A stretch of DNA of 32,258 bases from Duncaniella sp. (lineage in GTDB: Bacteria > Bacteroidota > Bacteroidia > Bacteroidales > Muribaculaceae), in the NCBI GenBank assembly GCA_029060405.1, contig JAIDUB010000101.1:1-32258 (forward strand), read 5' to 3'. Position numbers and translations under genes: made by a program. Positions 7,153 through 16,173 of the stretch are shown here, piece by piece (position 1 is the first letter of the stretch; the number at the start of each line of letters is the position of its first letter). The notes under the pieces are model-generated. The model was not told the DNA's origin and made no database searches. It saw nothing but the letters and a program-made list of their open reading frames with translations.

Positions 7153-9621
7153 TTATCGGAGTTCAGCACCCACACGGGTGGTGAGATTCTTGATTATCTT
7201 GTTCATTACGGCGTCGATGGCCTTGTCGTTGAGAGTCTTCTCGTTGTCCTGCAAGGTGATGGATATGGCGTAGGACTTCTTTCCGGCAGGGAGATTCTTG
7301 CCTTCGTATACGTCAAAGAGCACCACGTCGCGCAGCAGCTTGCGCTCGCTTTCGCCCACGATGATCTCGATCTGCTCGAAGGTGACGTTGTTGTCGACGA
7401 GCAGTGCGAGGTCGCGTTTCACGGGCATGGTCTTGGGCAGCGCCGTGAAGCTTACCGAGTGCTTCAGGGCGAGTGTCACGAGGTCGTGCCAATTAAGTTC
7501 GGCATACACCACCGGCACTTTTATATCCATCTTGCGGAGCAGCGGGGCCGACACTATGCCCATCGCTCCGAGATGCTTGCCCGAGCGGGTGGCTATGTCG
7601 AGCGAGGCCGAGAAGATGTCGCTTTCTCCGCGGGTGAATTTCAGCCCTGACGCGGCTATGCCGAGGCGGGAGAATACGTTGGCGACCACGGCCTTGAGGT
7701 CGAAGAATGTGGCTTCGACAGCAGGACGCACCCAGTTGGCGGCGCTCATCGAGCCGGTCATCCATATGGCCAGACGTGATGACTCGCTGTAGGGGGCGAG
7801 AGGACGCTCGGCGGTAGATTCGGCAGCGGGATTGAAGAAATAAACGTTGCCAAACTCATACATCATCAGGTCAGCGCTCTTGCGGTTGACGTTGTGGGCT
7901 ATGGATTCAAGGCCGCCGAAAAGCAGGGTCTGGCGCATTACGTTAAGGTCGTTGCTGAGCGGATTGAGCAGCTTCACGCAATGGTCGGCGGGATACTGCC
8001 TGAGCCCGGTGTAATATGCCTCGGCCGTGAGCGAGTTGTTGAGAATCTCGTTGAAGCCGCGGGCGGTCATCTGCTCCGATACGAGATTGCGGAGCGTGTT
8101 ATCCTCGTCCTCGCGGCTCTTGAACGACAGCGAGGAGTGGAGTGTGGATGAAATCTCCACATTGTTGTAACCGTAGATACGCAGCAGATCTTCCACCACG
8201 TCGCAGGGGCGGGTCACATCCACGCGGTAGGTGGGGACTGCTACGGTGAGGCCGGCCTCGTTTCGGTCAAGCACCACCATTTCGAGGCTTTCGAGTATCT
8301 TGACCACGGTGTCAGGCTCGATAGTCTTGCCTATGAGGCCGTTGATGTAATCAAATGTGAGTTCCACGCGGGCGGGCTCGGCCAAGGTGGGATAGAAGTC
8401 GGAAACGGGACCGGTGATGGTGCCTCCCGCCAGTTCCTTTACCATGAGGGCGGCGAGTTTAAGCACATACATGCAGCCGTTGGGGTCGACGCCGCGCTCG
8501 TAGCGGAACGATGCGTCGGTGTTCAGTCCCTGACGCCGCGCCGTCTTGCGCACCCATGTGGGGTGGAAGCAGGCACTTTCGAGGAAAACTGATGTGGCGC
8601 TTTCGGTCACGCCGGAGTCGAGGCCGCCAAACACGCCGGCGATGCACATGGGCTCATCGGCGTTGCATATCATAAGGTCGGCGGCGGTGAGGGTGCGTTC
8701 CACACCGTCGAGAGTCACGAATTTCGAGCCCTCGGCTGCGGTATCCACCACTACCTTTCCGCCCTTGATCTTAGCGGTATCGAAGCAGTGGAGCGGCTGG
8801 CCGGTGGCATGCAGAAGATAGTTGGTGATATCGACGATATTGTTAATGGGGCGCAGGCCTATGGTGAGCAGGCGGTTTTTCAGCCAGTCGGGTGACTCGG
8901 TTACCGTCACGCCCTCGACCGTCACGCCGCAGTAGCGTATGCAAGCCTCGGCGTTCTTGATCTCTACGTGAATACCGCCTTCGGCCTTCTCAACCTTAAA
9001 CTCGTCCACGCCGGGGCGGTGCAGGTCGGGTGTATATCCGTGGCGCATCATCCATGCGGCAAGGTCGCGTGCCACGCCGTAGTGCGATGCAGCGTCGATG
9101 CGGTTGGGCGTGAGGTCGACTTCAAGCACATAGTCTGACTCGATGCCGAAGTATTCGGCGGCCGGTGTGCCGGGAGCGGCAGCGCCCTCGGGGAGCACGA
9201 TGATACCGTCGTGGGAAGTGCCCACGCCTATTTCGTCCTCGGCGCATATCATACCCGACGATTCCACGCCGCGTATCTTGGATTTCTTGATATTGAATTC
9301 CTTGTCGCCGTCGTAGAGCGTGCAGCCTACGGTGGCAACCACCACTGTCTGGCCGGCTGCGACATTGGGAGCGCCGCACACTATCTGTGTGGCTTCGCCG
9401 TCGCCTAAATCGACCGTAGTGATATGGAGATGATCGCTGTTGGGATGTTCCTCGCAGGTGAGCACCTTACCTATTACAATACCCTTCAGTCCGCCGCGTA
9501 TCGATTCCACTTCTTCAACCGAGCCCGTCTCGAGGCCGATTGAGGTCAGGGCATCGGCTACTTCCTGAGCCGACAGCGGAAGATTGACATATTGCTTAAG
9601 CCATTTATATGAAATATTCAT
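7153..9621 (-). CDS. pheT: Phenylalanyl-tRNA synthetase beta subunit
   Basis: An 822-residue PheT, the usual length of the bacterial long form. Domains in order: N-terminal start MNISYKWLKQYVNLPLS, EMAP-like tRNA-binding domain (about 40-150), B3/4 editing domain (about 210-375), B5 DNA-binding-like domain (about 410-480), catalytic-like core, and the C-terminal anticodon-binding FDX-ACB domain (about 725-822). It pairs with PheS, which is not adjacent here, as in many Bacteroidetes. A well-formed promoter lies just upstream and yebC follows in the operon. Confidence 0.97.
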   Translation of the reverse strand: MNISYKWLKQYVNLPLSAQEVADALTSIGLETGSVEEVESIRGGLKGIVIGKVLTCEEHPNSDHLHITTVDLGDGEATQIVCGAPNVAAGQTVVVATVGCTLYDGDKEFNIKKSKIRGVESSGMICAEDEIGVGTSHDGIIVLPEGAAAPGTPAAEYFGIESDYVLEVDLTPNRIDAASHYGVARDLAAWMMRHGYTPDLHRPGVDEFKVEKAEGGIHVEIKNAEACIRYCGVTVEGVTVTESPDWLKNRLLTIGLRPINNIVDITNYLLHATGQPLHCFDTAKIKGGKVVVDTAAEGSKFVTLDGVERTLTAADLMICNADEPMCIAGVFGGLDSGVTESATSVFLESACFHPTWVRKTARRQGLNTDASFRYERGVDPNGCMYVLKLAALMVKELAGGTITGPVSDFYPTLAEPARVELTFDYINGLIGKTIEPDTVVKILESLEMVVLDRNEAGLTVAVPTYRVDVTRPCDVVEDLLRIYGYNNVEISSTLHSSLSFKSREDEDNTLRNLVSEQMTARGFNEILNNSLTAEAYYTGLRQYPADHCVKLLNPLSNDLNVMRQTLLFGGLESIAHNVNRKSADLMMYEFGNVYFFNPAAESTAERPLAPYSESSRLAIWMTGSMSAANWVRPAVEATFFDLKAVVANVFSRLGIAASGLKFTRGESDIFSASLDIATRSGKHLGAMGIVSAPLLRKMDIKVPVVYAELNWHDLVTLALKHSVSFTALPKTMPVKRDLALLVDNNVTFEQIEIIVGESERKLLRDVVLFDVYEGKNLPAGKKSYAISITLQDNEKTLNDKAIDAVMNKIIKNLTTRVGAELR

Positions 9622-9650
9622 TGGATGGGAGATTAATTTTTTTCAAAGTA

Positions 9651-9680
9651 CAAAGATACAACAAAATACTCATTTATCAA
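9651..9680 (-). promoter_or_regulatory. Predicted pheT promoter
   Basis: On the minus strand TTG (9678-9680), a 19-bp spacer, and TATCTTTG (9651-9658), a good Bacteroidetes consensus match 30 bp before the ATG. The leader is short, with no T-box or leader peptide. Confidence 0.7.
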
Positions 9681-9790
9681 TTTGAAATTTAAAATTTAGA
9701 ATTGAAATTTTAGAATGCCGTGAATTGATTTTAGTGAAGTGACAAGAATTGGGAGCAAAATTTGATAATTTTTTGTATTTTTCTGGCAAA

Positions 9791-9824
9791 TTGTTAGGAA
9801 TATTCAAAATTATGTGTAATTTTG
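9791..9824 (+). promoter_or_regulatory. Predicted promoter of the Lrp/AsnC gene
   Basis: TAATTTTG at 9817-9824 is an exact -7 box 30 bp before the ATG; TTG at 9791-9793 is 23 bp upstream, somewhat wide. The upstream DNA is full of AATTT/AAATT runs (about 9679-9716) of the kind Lrp proteins can bind, so autoregulation is possible (inference). Confidence 0.55.
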
Positions 9825-9853
9825 CAGCATGTGATTACAAAAATCCTATAAGA

Positions 9854-10318
9854 ATGGAAAAGATCGACAACCTTGACCGAAAAATACTCGAGATAATAAT
9901 GCGCAATGCGCGTATTCCTTCAAAAGATGTAGCGCAGGAGTGTGGCGTGTCACGCGCCGCGATTCATCAGCGCATCCAGCGTATGATTGACCTTGACGTT
10001 ATCACAGGGTCGGGTTATACGGTCAATCCCAAGGTGTTGGGTTACCGCACATGCACTTATATAGGGGTAAATCTTGAGCGCGGCGCCATGTACCGACAGG
10101 TAGTGCCGGAGTTTGAAAAAATACCCGAGGTGGTGGAGTGTCATTTCACCACAGGCCCCTATACGATGCTGATTAAAGTGTATGCCCGCGACAACGAGCA
10201 CCTGATGGAGCTGCTCAATTCCCACATTCAGAATATTCCCGGTGTGACGGGTACGGAGACCCTCATTTCACTCGAGGAGTCGATTCACCGCGATATGCCG
10301 GTAAGGTATGATTCATGA
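9854..10318 (+). CDS. Lrp/AsnC family transcriptional regulator
   Basis: A 154-residue Lrp/AsnC protein. The frame is open further upstream, but the ATG at 9854 gives the canonical start MEKIDNLDRKILEIIMRNAR and follows the promoter. Residues 5-60 are the helix-turn-helix (DVAQECGVSRAAIHQRIQRM); residues about 70-145 are the RAM ligand-binding/oligomerisation domain, with VVECHFTTGPYTMLIKVYARD. The ligand is probably an amino acid. Its last codons run into a heptamer repeat array. It is divergent from pheT and convergent with the efflux operon, so its target is not evident from position. Confidence 0.94.
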   Translation: MEKIDNLDRKILEIIMRNARIPSKDVAQECGVSRAAIHQRIQRMIDLDVITGSGYTVNPKVLGYRTCTYIGVNLERGAMYRQVVPEFEKIPEVVECHFTTGPYTMLIKVYARDNEHLMELLNSHIQNIPGVTGTETLISLEESIHRDMPVRYDS

Positions 10319-10368
10319 TTATTGATTCATGATTCATGATTCATGATTAATGATTCATGATTCATGAT
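10308..10368. repeat. Heptamer array (ATGATTC)n
   Basis: About eight copies of a 7-bp unit ATGATTC/ATTCATG with a few variants, starting within the last codons of the Lrp gene and including its TGA stop. It contains no ORF or promoter box. Confidence 0.85.
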
Positions 10369-10390
10369 TTTTTGCAGAAGGGCTTGAGTA

Positions 10391-10446
10391 TCAATCCTTA
10401 ATCCTTTAATCCTTAATCCTTAATCCTTAATCATTGATCGTTAATC
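10391..10446. repeat. Heptamer array (TCCTTAA)n
   Basis: About six copies of TCCTTAA with drift at the right end, ending just before the stop of the efflux adaptor gene. A different word from the preceding array but with the same 7-bp period. Confidence 0.8.
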
Positions 10447-10449
10447 GTT

Positions 10450-11640
10450 TCAGTGGTTGTGCTCGCCGTGGTCGGCTGCCATTGAAGCGATGTAGAATGT
10501 ACCTTCTACCGCCACGCGCGTATCGCTCGTGACAGGCATCGAGCCATCGGGGGAGGGGAGTATCGCGGTGATTCCGTCGGCGCTGACGCCGGTGGTTACA
10601 GCGGTCTTTACGAGGTGAAGCTCGTCGTCATCCTCATGTTCGATTACAAATACATAGCTTTTGCCGCCTTCGGTAGTGAATGCATCTGACGGCAGAGTGA
10701 GCTCGGTGCGGTGCCCGGTATTGAGGCGTGCGGTGACGCCCATTCCGGGGAGCAGGCGCACGTCGGCCGGAATGTCGCTCAGGTCAACGCGCACCTCCAC
10801 GGCCTTCGTGGCGGGATCGATGGCGGGGTTGACCGATACAACTTTTCCGCTAATTACCACGGAGGGATTGTTGAGAAGCGTTACAGTGGCGGTCTCACCC
10901 GTGGTGACGAGAGGTAAATCCTTTTCAAATACGGTGGCGGTGCAGTATATACCCGAAGCGTCGAGAATCGACATGACGGGTGTGGTGCCTTCGGCATACG
11001 AGCCGGTTGTTACAGCTATATCGCTAATCGTGCCGGTGATGGGAGCGCTGACCGTCATTACTCTTACGAGGGACGCGGGTGATATCGATGCGGGGTCTAT
11101 TCCGGCCATGCGCAGCCTCACACCGAGGCCGTAAACTTCGGTCGAGGCAATGGAACATTCCGTAGTTGCGGCCTGAAGATTTTTTGCAATTCCGGCACCC
11201 TGCTCGGCGAGTGTCTGCTGTCGGGCAAGTTCTTTCTGCGCGAGACTGAGACGCTCGGCCGCCTGAAGATATTGCTGCTGGAGGGCGATGGCTTCGGTAT
11301 TCTCGATTTCAGCCACGGGCTGACCGGCGGTCACCTGCTGTCCCGGTTTTACGAGAATGCGTTTCACCACACCCGGCATGAGCGGAGTCACCGCTGCATC
11401 GGCGGCCGGATTCACGTCAAGCCGTCCCGTGCACTTCAGTGTGGTGGTCACTTCCGTATAGGCGGGGGTGTCGAATTTTATTCCCACTATGTCGGTCTGG
11501 GCGCGGGTGATATGTACTTCATCCGTGGCTTCGTGGTTATGGCCGTGCTCGTCGGATTCGGCAGATGCGCTTCTGCAGTTGCATGACGTAAATAATACCG
11601 CGGCTAACGCCACGGCGCTGAGTGCGCGTAGTGCTGACAT
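10450..11640 (-). CDS. czcB: RND efflux periplasmic adaptor (CzcB/CusB family), lipoprotein
   Basis: A 396-residue membrane-fusion protein linking the inner-membrane pump to the outer-membrane channel. It has a lipoprotein signal (lipobox FTS-C20), then a His/Glu-rich stretch HGHNHE near residues 33-38 and a second His cluster at the C-terminus (ADHGEHNH), typical of metal-handling adaptors. The core has the biotinyl-lipoyl half-motifs (VKRILVKPGQQVTAGQPVAEIE and VSAPITGTISDIAV) around a helical hairpin at about residues 115-185, then beta-barrel domains. Its start overlaps the channel gene's stop by 1 bp (TAATG). Confidence 0.92.
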   Translation of the reverse strand: MSALRALSAVALAAVLFTSCNCRSASAESDEHGHNHEATDEVHITRAQTDIVGIKFDTPAYTEVTTTLKCTGRLDVNPAADAAVTPLMPGVVKRILVKPGQQVTAGQPVAEIENTEAIALQQQYLQAAERLSLAQKELARQQTLAEQGAGIAKNLQAATTECSIASTEVYGLGVRLRMAGIDPASISPASLVRVMTVSAPITGTISDIAVTTGSYAEGTTPVMSILDASGIYCTATVFEKDLPLVTTGETATVTLLNNPSVVISGKVVSVNPAIDPATKAVEVRVDLSDIPADVRLLPGMGVTARLNTGHRTELTLPSDAFTTEGGKSYVFVIEHEDDDELHLVKTAVTTGVSADGITAILPSPDGSMPVTSDTRVAVEGTFYIASMAADHGEHNH

Positions 11641-12869
11641 TATCTTAACAGATATTTGAGGGTGATTACTGACTGGTTATATCGCTCAATGGCATCGGCA
11701 TGGCGCGAACGCATGTCGGACACCGACTGAAGATACTGGATGAGATCAATCTCGTTTATTTCGCCGAGTGTATAGGATACGGTGGCGAGGCGTTCAAGTT
11801 CGTCGGCCTCTGATGCACCTGTGGTGGTGTGATATTCGAGATTGTGGGCGGCGGTAAGCATCTCGGACTTGGCTGCGAGATACTCGTTGAGGGCGGCTGA
11901 CTCGGCTGCGTCGCGGTCAAGCTGCGCCATAGTGAGGTCGCGCGAGGCGGCGCGGGCGCGGGCGCGCCGCGCTCCGAAAAACAACGGTACTCCCACTCCC
12001 ACCTCAAATTTCATGAAATGACCCTTGAACGGTTCACGCTCCACATCATAGGGATTGAAGCTCTTTATCAGGCAGCGTGTAGTGGCCGACAGCGATATCG
12101 ACGGAGCAAACTCATTGCGGGCAACCGAGAGATTGCGGCGGCTCAGCTCCACACCGGCATCGGCCTCCCGGCCACGCGAGGTGGCGGCAAAAGAGAACTC
12201 CCCGGTCATATCCTGAGGAAGCGCGCGTAGAGTGTCGGATGCGGCAGGTTCCACAGGGCTGTCGAGGCCGAGCAGATTCTGCATGCGGAGGGTGAGCTGA
12301 TAATAGGCTTCGACGGCATCATGATAATCAGCGCGGCAGGCGGCCGCGAGCTGGCGTGCATTTATTACGTCGAGGCGGCTTACTTCGCCGTTGGCGAAGC
12401 GGGTTGACGTAAGGTTGAGAAGCGCTTTGCAGGTGCTGTCGCTTTTTTCAAGCAGCTTCACGCGGTTACGGGCGTGGAGCATGGTGTAATAGAGCGATGT
12501 CACGTCGCGTTCCACGCGGGTTTTCTCTCTGGCGAGAGCGCGGTCGGCAAGCGCGGTCTCGGCTTTCAGCGCCTTGTGGCGTGCGACATACAGGGTGGGG
12601 AAATCAAATGCCTGAGTGAAATTCACGCCGTTGTCGGGGCTGTCGCCGGAGGTGGTCTCCTGAGTCAGCGAAACTTCGGTCATTTCAGGATCAAAGGCCG
12701 TGCCCTGCATTATGCGGGCTTTGTCGACGGCCAGCGAGCCTGACCGCAATGCCGGTGACGATGCTTCGGCCTGACGCAGGCAGTCGTCGAGTGAAAGTGA
12801 CGCAGGCTGTTGGGCCACCGATGAGGCGACCGCAAAAACCATAGTCGGAATGATTATGTATCTTTTCAT
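11640..12869 (-). CDS. czcC: Outer-membrane efflux channel (TolC/CzcC family)
   Basis: A 409-residue TolC-type outer-membrane factor. A Sec signal peptide (MKRYIIIPTMVFAVASSVAQ) is followed by two repeated long-helical OEP halves; LSLDDCLRQAEASSPALRSG at about 25-44 is a typical OEP start. It forms the trimeric exit duct of the pump. Its start overlaps the pump gene stop by 4 bp (ATGA), indicating translational coupling. The Leu/Ala/Glu/Arg composition and lack of Cys in the mature part are normal for the family. Confidence 0.9.
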   Translation of the reverse strand: MKRYIIIPTMVFAVASSVAQQPASLSLDDCLRQAEASSPALRSGSLAVDKARIMQGTAFDPEMTEVSLTQETTSGDSPDNGVNFTQAFDFPTLYVARHKALKAETALADRALAREKTRVERDVTSLYYTMLHARNRVKLLEKSDSTCKALLNLTSTRFANGEVSRLDVINARQLAAACRADYHDAVEAYYQLTLRMQNLLGLDSPVEPAASDTLRALPQDMTGEFSFAATSRGREADAGVELSRRNLSVARNEFAPSISLSATTRCLIKSFNPYDVEREPFKGHFMKFEVGVGVPLFFGARRARARAASRDLTMAQLDRDAAESAALNEYLAAKSEMLTAAHNLEYHTTTGASEADELERLATVSYTLGEINEIDLIQYLQSVSDMRSRHADAIERYNQSVITLKYLLR

Positions 12870-15800
12870 TTATTTCGATTCTTGTATACAGTTTCGTAGA
12901 TTGCGGGAAGCACCATGAGGGTGAGTATCGTGGAGGTGATGAGGCCGCCTATCACCACCGTGGCGAGAGGCCGCTGCACTTCGGCGCCGTCGCCGGTGCT
13001 GAGAGCCATAGGCAGGAAGCCGAGCGAAGCCACAAGGGCGGTCATGATTACCGGACGCAGACGTTCGCGGCAACCTTCGGTCACCCGGCGTCGCACATCG
13101 GCCACTCCGGCTCGCTCGAGATTGTTGAACTGCCCCACGAGCACGAGTCCGTTGAGCACGGCCACGCCAAAGAGGGCTATGAATCCCACGCCGGCCGATA
13201 TGCTGAACGGCATGCCGCGCAGCCACAGCGAGCACACGCCCCCTATGAGCGCAAGGGGTATCGCCGTGAACACGAGCAGGGTCTCGCGGGTGCTCCGCAG
13301 CGTGGCGTAGAGGAGGGCGAGGATGAGTATCAGAGCCGCCGGAACAGCGATGGCAAGACGGCTCATGGCCTGCTTGAGATGGAGGAACTCGCCGCCGTAG
13401 TCATAGCGGTAGCCCGGCGGGAGAGTGAGATTTTTTCCGAGTATCTCCTGAATCTCGCTCACGGTTGACTGCACGTCGCGGCCACGCACATTGAATCCCA
13501 CGTATATGCGTCGCTCGCCGTCGTCATGAGCTATCTGGGCGGGTGCGTCGCGGTATTCCACCGAAGCGATGTTGTCAAGCGCCACCGCTCCGCCCGAGGG
13601 GAGCGGTATGAGCAACTCGCGCACGGCATCGATATCGGTGCTCACGTCTTTTCCAAGTCTTACGGTGAGGTCATAGCGGCGGTCACCCTCATATACGTCG
13701 CCGGCTTTCTTGCCTGCGAAGGCGGCAGCGAGTACATCGTTGGCCGTCGCGATCGATACTCCATACCGAGCCATGCGTTCACGGTCATATTCCACCTGTA
13801 TCTGAGGCAATCCGGCCACTTTCTCCACCTTAGGCTCCATCACGCCGTCGACATCGTGGATGAGATCGGCCACGCGGCGCGCCTGTTGCTGGAGCACACC
13901 CAGATCATTGCCGTAGATCAGCACCGCCACATCCTGTTTTATGCCGGTGATGAGCTCGTTGTTGCGCATCTGTATGGGCTGGGTCATCTCGGCCTCCATG
14001 CCGGGAATCACCGACAGAGCGCGCTCCATGCGCTCCATAAGGTCATCCTTGGTGTGAGCCGACGTCCATTGCTTCTTGGGTATGAGCGAAATGAGCATGT
14101 CGGCACGCTCCACGGGCATAGGGTCGGTAGGAATCTCGGCACTGCCTATGCGTGTCACCACCTGACGCACTTCGGGAAAGCTGTCGCGCAGTATCTTCTC
14201 GGCGAGTGATGTGGATTCCACCATCTGCGATAGCGAGGTGCCCTGCGCCATCGACATCTCCACTGCGAAGTCGCCTTCCTCAAGGCTGGGGATGAACTCG
14301 CCGCCGAGAGTGGAGAAAAGCCACACGGCACCCGCCAGAAGCGCAATCATAAACGCTATTACAGCGCGGGCGCGGTCGAGGCAGAATGTCAGTACGGGAC
14401 GGTAGGCGCGTTGCAGCCACTCCATGATGCGCGAGGATATGCTGCTGAAAAATCCCTCGTGTCCGCCCGGCTTGCGGCTGAGAAACGCAGCCGAGGCCGC
14501 CGGAACATAAGTGAGCGAGAGTATGAAGGCGCCGAGAATGGCGAAGAATATCGTCAAAGCCATGGGACGGAACATCTTGCCCTCGATACCGCCGAGTGTC
14601 ATCAGCGGCAGATACACGATCATGATTATTATTTCGCCGAAAGCGGCGCTGCTGCGTATGGTCGAGGCAGACCGGTATACTTCCTCGTCCATCTCATTGC
14701 GCGTGAGCGGTCTGAGAGATGTGCGCGCAGCCACATGCGCCACCACAGCCTCCACTATTATCACCGCTCCGTCCACTATCAGGCCGAAGTCGATGGCTCC
14801 GAGGCTCATCAGGTTGCCCGAGATACCGGTGGCTTTCATCATGCCGAATGCGAAGAGCATGGCCAGAGGAATCACGGAGGCCACCACCAGTCCGGCGCGG
14901 AAATTACCGAGGAAAAGCACGAGAATGAATATCACTATCAGGCCTCCCTCGATGAGATTGCGGGAGATGGTGCCGCTCACGCGGTTGACAAGTTCCGTGC
15001 GGTCGATGAACGGCTCTATCACCACACCCACGGGAAGCGTTTGGCGTATGCGCTCGATGCGTTCCTTCACGTTGCGGCTCACGTCCTGAAAATTCTCACC
15101 CTTGAGCATCAGGGCTATTCCGGCCACAACCTCGCCCTCGCCGTTGCGTGTCACGGCTCCGTAGCGCGTGGCGCTTCCCTGCTGCACGGTGGCTACGTCG
15201 CCCACCGTCACGGGAGTCCCGCCCGTCACTTTGACGGGGATGCGGGCTATATCGTCGAGTGAGGCCACGCTGCCTATGCCTCTTATGAAATACTGGCGGG
15301 AATTCTTCTCAATATAGCTGCCGCCGGCATTACCGTTGTTGGCCTCTATGGCGTCGAAAACCTCGGGCAGAGTCACACCCGCGGCGTTGAGACGGTGATT
15401 GTCGACCGCCACTTCATATTGCTTTACGAATCCGCCCCAGCCGCTGACTTCGGCCACACCCTCGGTGCCCGACAGTTGCTTGCGCACAATCCAGTCCTGC
15501 ATCGAGCGCAGCTGGTCGAGCGTATACCGGTCCTCATATCCCTCGGCGGCGCGGATAGTGTAGTGGTAAATCTCACCCAGACCGGTGGTGATGGGAGCCA
15601 TGCCCACCGATACGTCGGCCTTGGGCATCGCTTCCTCAGCCTCGCGAAGTGCCTGAGCCACCTGCTCGCGCGCCCAATATATGTCGGCGCGGTCGTCAAA
15701 TACCAGCGTCACCACCGATAGACCGCTGCGGCTTATGCTTCGGCGCTCCTCCACGCGCGGTATATTGGCCATAGCCATTTCCACGGGGGTGGTGATATAC

Positions 15801-15988
15801 TGCTCCACCTCCTGCGCGCCCATCGACGGAGCGGTGGTGATGATCTGCACCTGATTGGTGGTGATGTCGGGCGTGGAGTCAAACGGCAGTGTATAAAGCG
15901 AATATCCGCCCCATATCACGAGCAGAATCGTCAGTATGAAGACCGGAAGTTTATGGTCGATCGAATATCGTATAAGGCGTTGAAACAT
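12866..15988 (-). CDS. czcA: Heavy-metal efflux RND pump, CzcA type
   Basis: A 1040-residue inner-membrane RND transporter of the heavy-metal (HME) group, with the usual layout of 12 membrane spans and two large periplasmic loops. The start MFQRLIRYSIDHKLPVF and FDSTPDITTNQVQI (about 37-50) are HME signatures. The proton-relay helix IDFGLIVDGAVIIVE places D400, D406 and E413 as in CzcA, where the group motif is DFGxxxDGA; the copper/silver CusA group has VDAA instead. Zn, Co, Cd or Ni export is therefore more likely than Cu/Ag (inference from motif). First gene of a tightly overlapping pump-channel-adaptor operon. Confidence 0.95.
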   Translation of the reverse strand: MFQRLIRYSIDHKLPVFILTILLVIWGGYSLYTLPFDSTPDITTNQVQIITTAPSMGAQEVEQYITTPVEMAMANIPRVEERRSISRSGLSVVTLVFDDRADIYWAREQVAQALREAEEAMPKADVSVGMAPITTGLGEIYHYTIRAAEGYEDRYTLDQLRSMQDWIVRKQLSGTEGVAEVSGWGGFVKQYEVAVDNHRLNAAGVTLPEVFDAIEANNGNAGGSYIEKNSRQYFIRGIGSVASLDDIARIPVKVTGGTPVTVGDVATVQQGSATRYGAVTRNGEGEVVAGIALMLKGENFQDVSRNVKERIERIRQTLPVGVVIEPFIDRTELVNRVSGTISRNLIEGGLIVIFILVLFLGNFRAGLVVASVIPLAMLFAFGMMKATGISGNLMSLGAIDFGLIVDGAVIIVEAVVAHVAARTSLRPLTRNEMDEEVYRSASTIRSSAAFGEIIIMIVYLPLMTLGGIEGKMFRPMALTIFFAILGAFILSLTYVPAASAAFLSRKPGGHEGFFSSISSRIMEWLQRAYRPVLTFCLDRARAVIAFMIALLAGAVWLFSTLGGEFIPSLEEGDFAVEMSMAQGTSLSQMVESTSLAEKILRDSFPEVRQVVTRIGSAEIPTDPMPVERADMLISLIPKKQWTSAHTKDDLMERMERALSVIPGMEAEMTQPIQMRNNELITGIKQDVAVLIYGNDLGVLQQQARRVADLIHDVDGVMEPKVEKVAGLPQIQVEYDRERMARYGVSIATANDVLAAAFAGKKAGDVYEGDRRYDLTVRLGKDVSTDIDAVRELLIPLPSGGAVALDNIASVEYRDAPAQIAHDDGERRIYVGFNVRGRDVQSTVSEIQEILGKNLTLPPGYRYDYGGEFLHLKQAMSRLAIAVPAALILILALLYATLRSTRETLLVFTAIPLALIGGVCSLWLRGMPFSISAGVGFIALFGVAVLNGLVLVGQFNNLERAGVADVRRRVTEGCRERLRPVIMTALVASLGFLPMALSTGDGAEVQRPLATVVIGGLITSTILTLMVLPAIYETVYKNRNK

Positions 15989-16007
15989 ACTCTGTCTGAA
16001 TTTTTTA

Positions 16008-16043
16008 CAAAGTTACGAAAAATATCAGTGCAACGCGGTTGCA
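16008..16043 (-). promoter_or_regulatory. czcA promoter with TGCAAC palindrome
   Basis: TAACTTTG on the minus strand (16008-16015) is an exact -7 box 20 bp before the czcA ATG. Around the -33 position lies a perfect inverted repeat TGCAAC-GCG-GTTGCA (16029-16043). The palindrome is placed where a metal-responsive repressor could block polymerase (inference); no metalloregulator gene is adjacent. Confidence 0.5.
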
Positions 16044-16090
16044 GATACTATCCGATACTCCAAAAAATCGTTAGTCGGATGTCATAAAGC

Positions 16091-16124
16091 GCCGGGGGCG
16101 GGTTCTCACGAATCCGCCCCCGGC
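16091..16124 (-). terminator. Terminator of the GH95 gene
   Basis: A 15-bp stem, GCCGGGGGCGGGTTC against GAATCCGCCCCCGGC with one mismatch and a TCAC loop, 50 bp past the GH95 stop. On the minus strand it is followed by a weak tract (TTTATGA). Confidence 0.7.
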
Positions 16125-16173
16125 TTGTATTACTTACCTAAAAGTTCTTGAGTAAGTTGTTGCAGAAACTTAC

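Noticed and set aside
9749-9853. 35-residue N-terminal extension of the Lrp protein
   Set aside because: The promoter -7 box lies inside this extension, and the family starts at MEKIDNLDRK.
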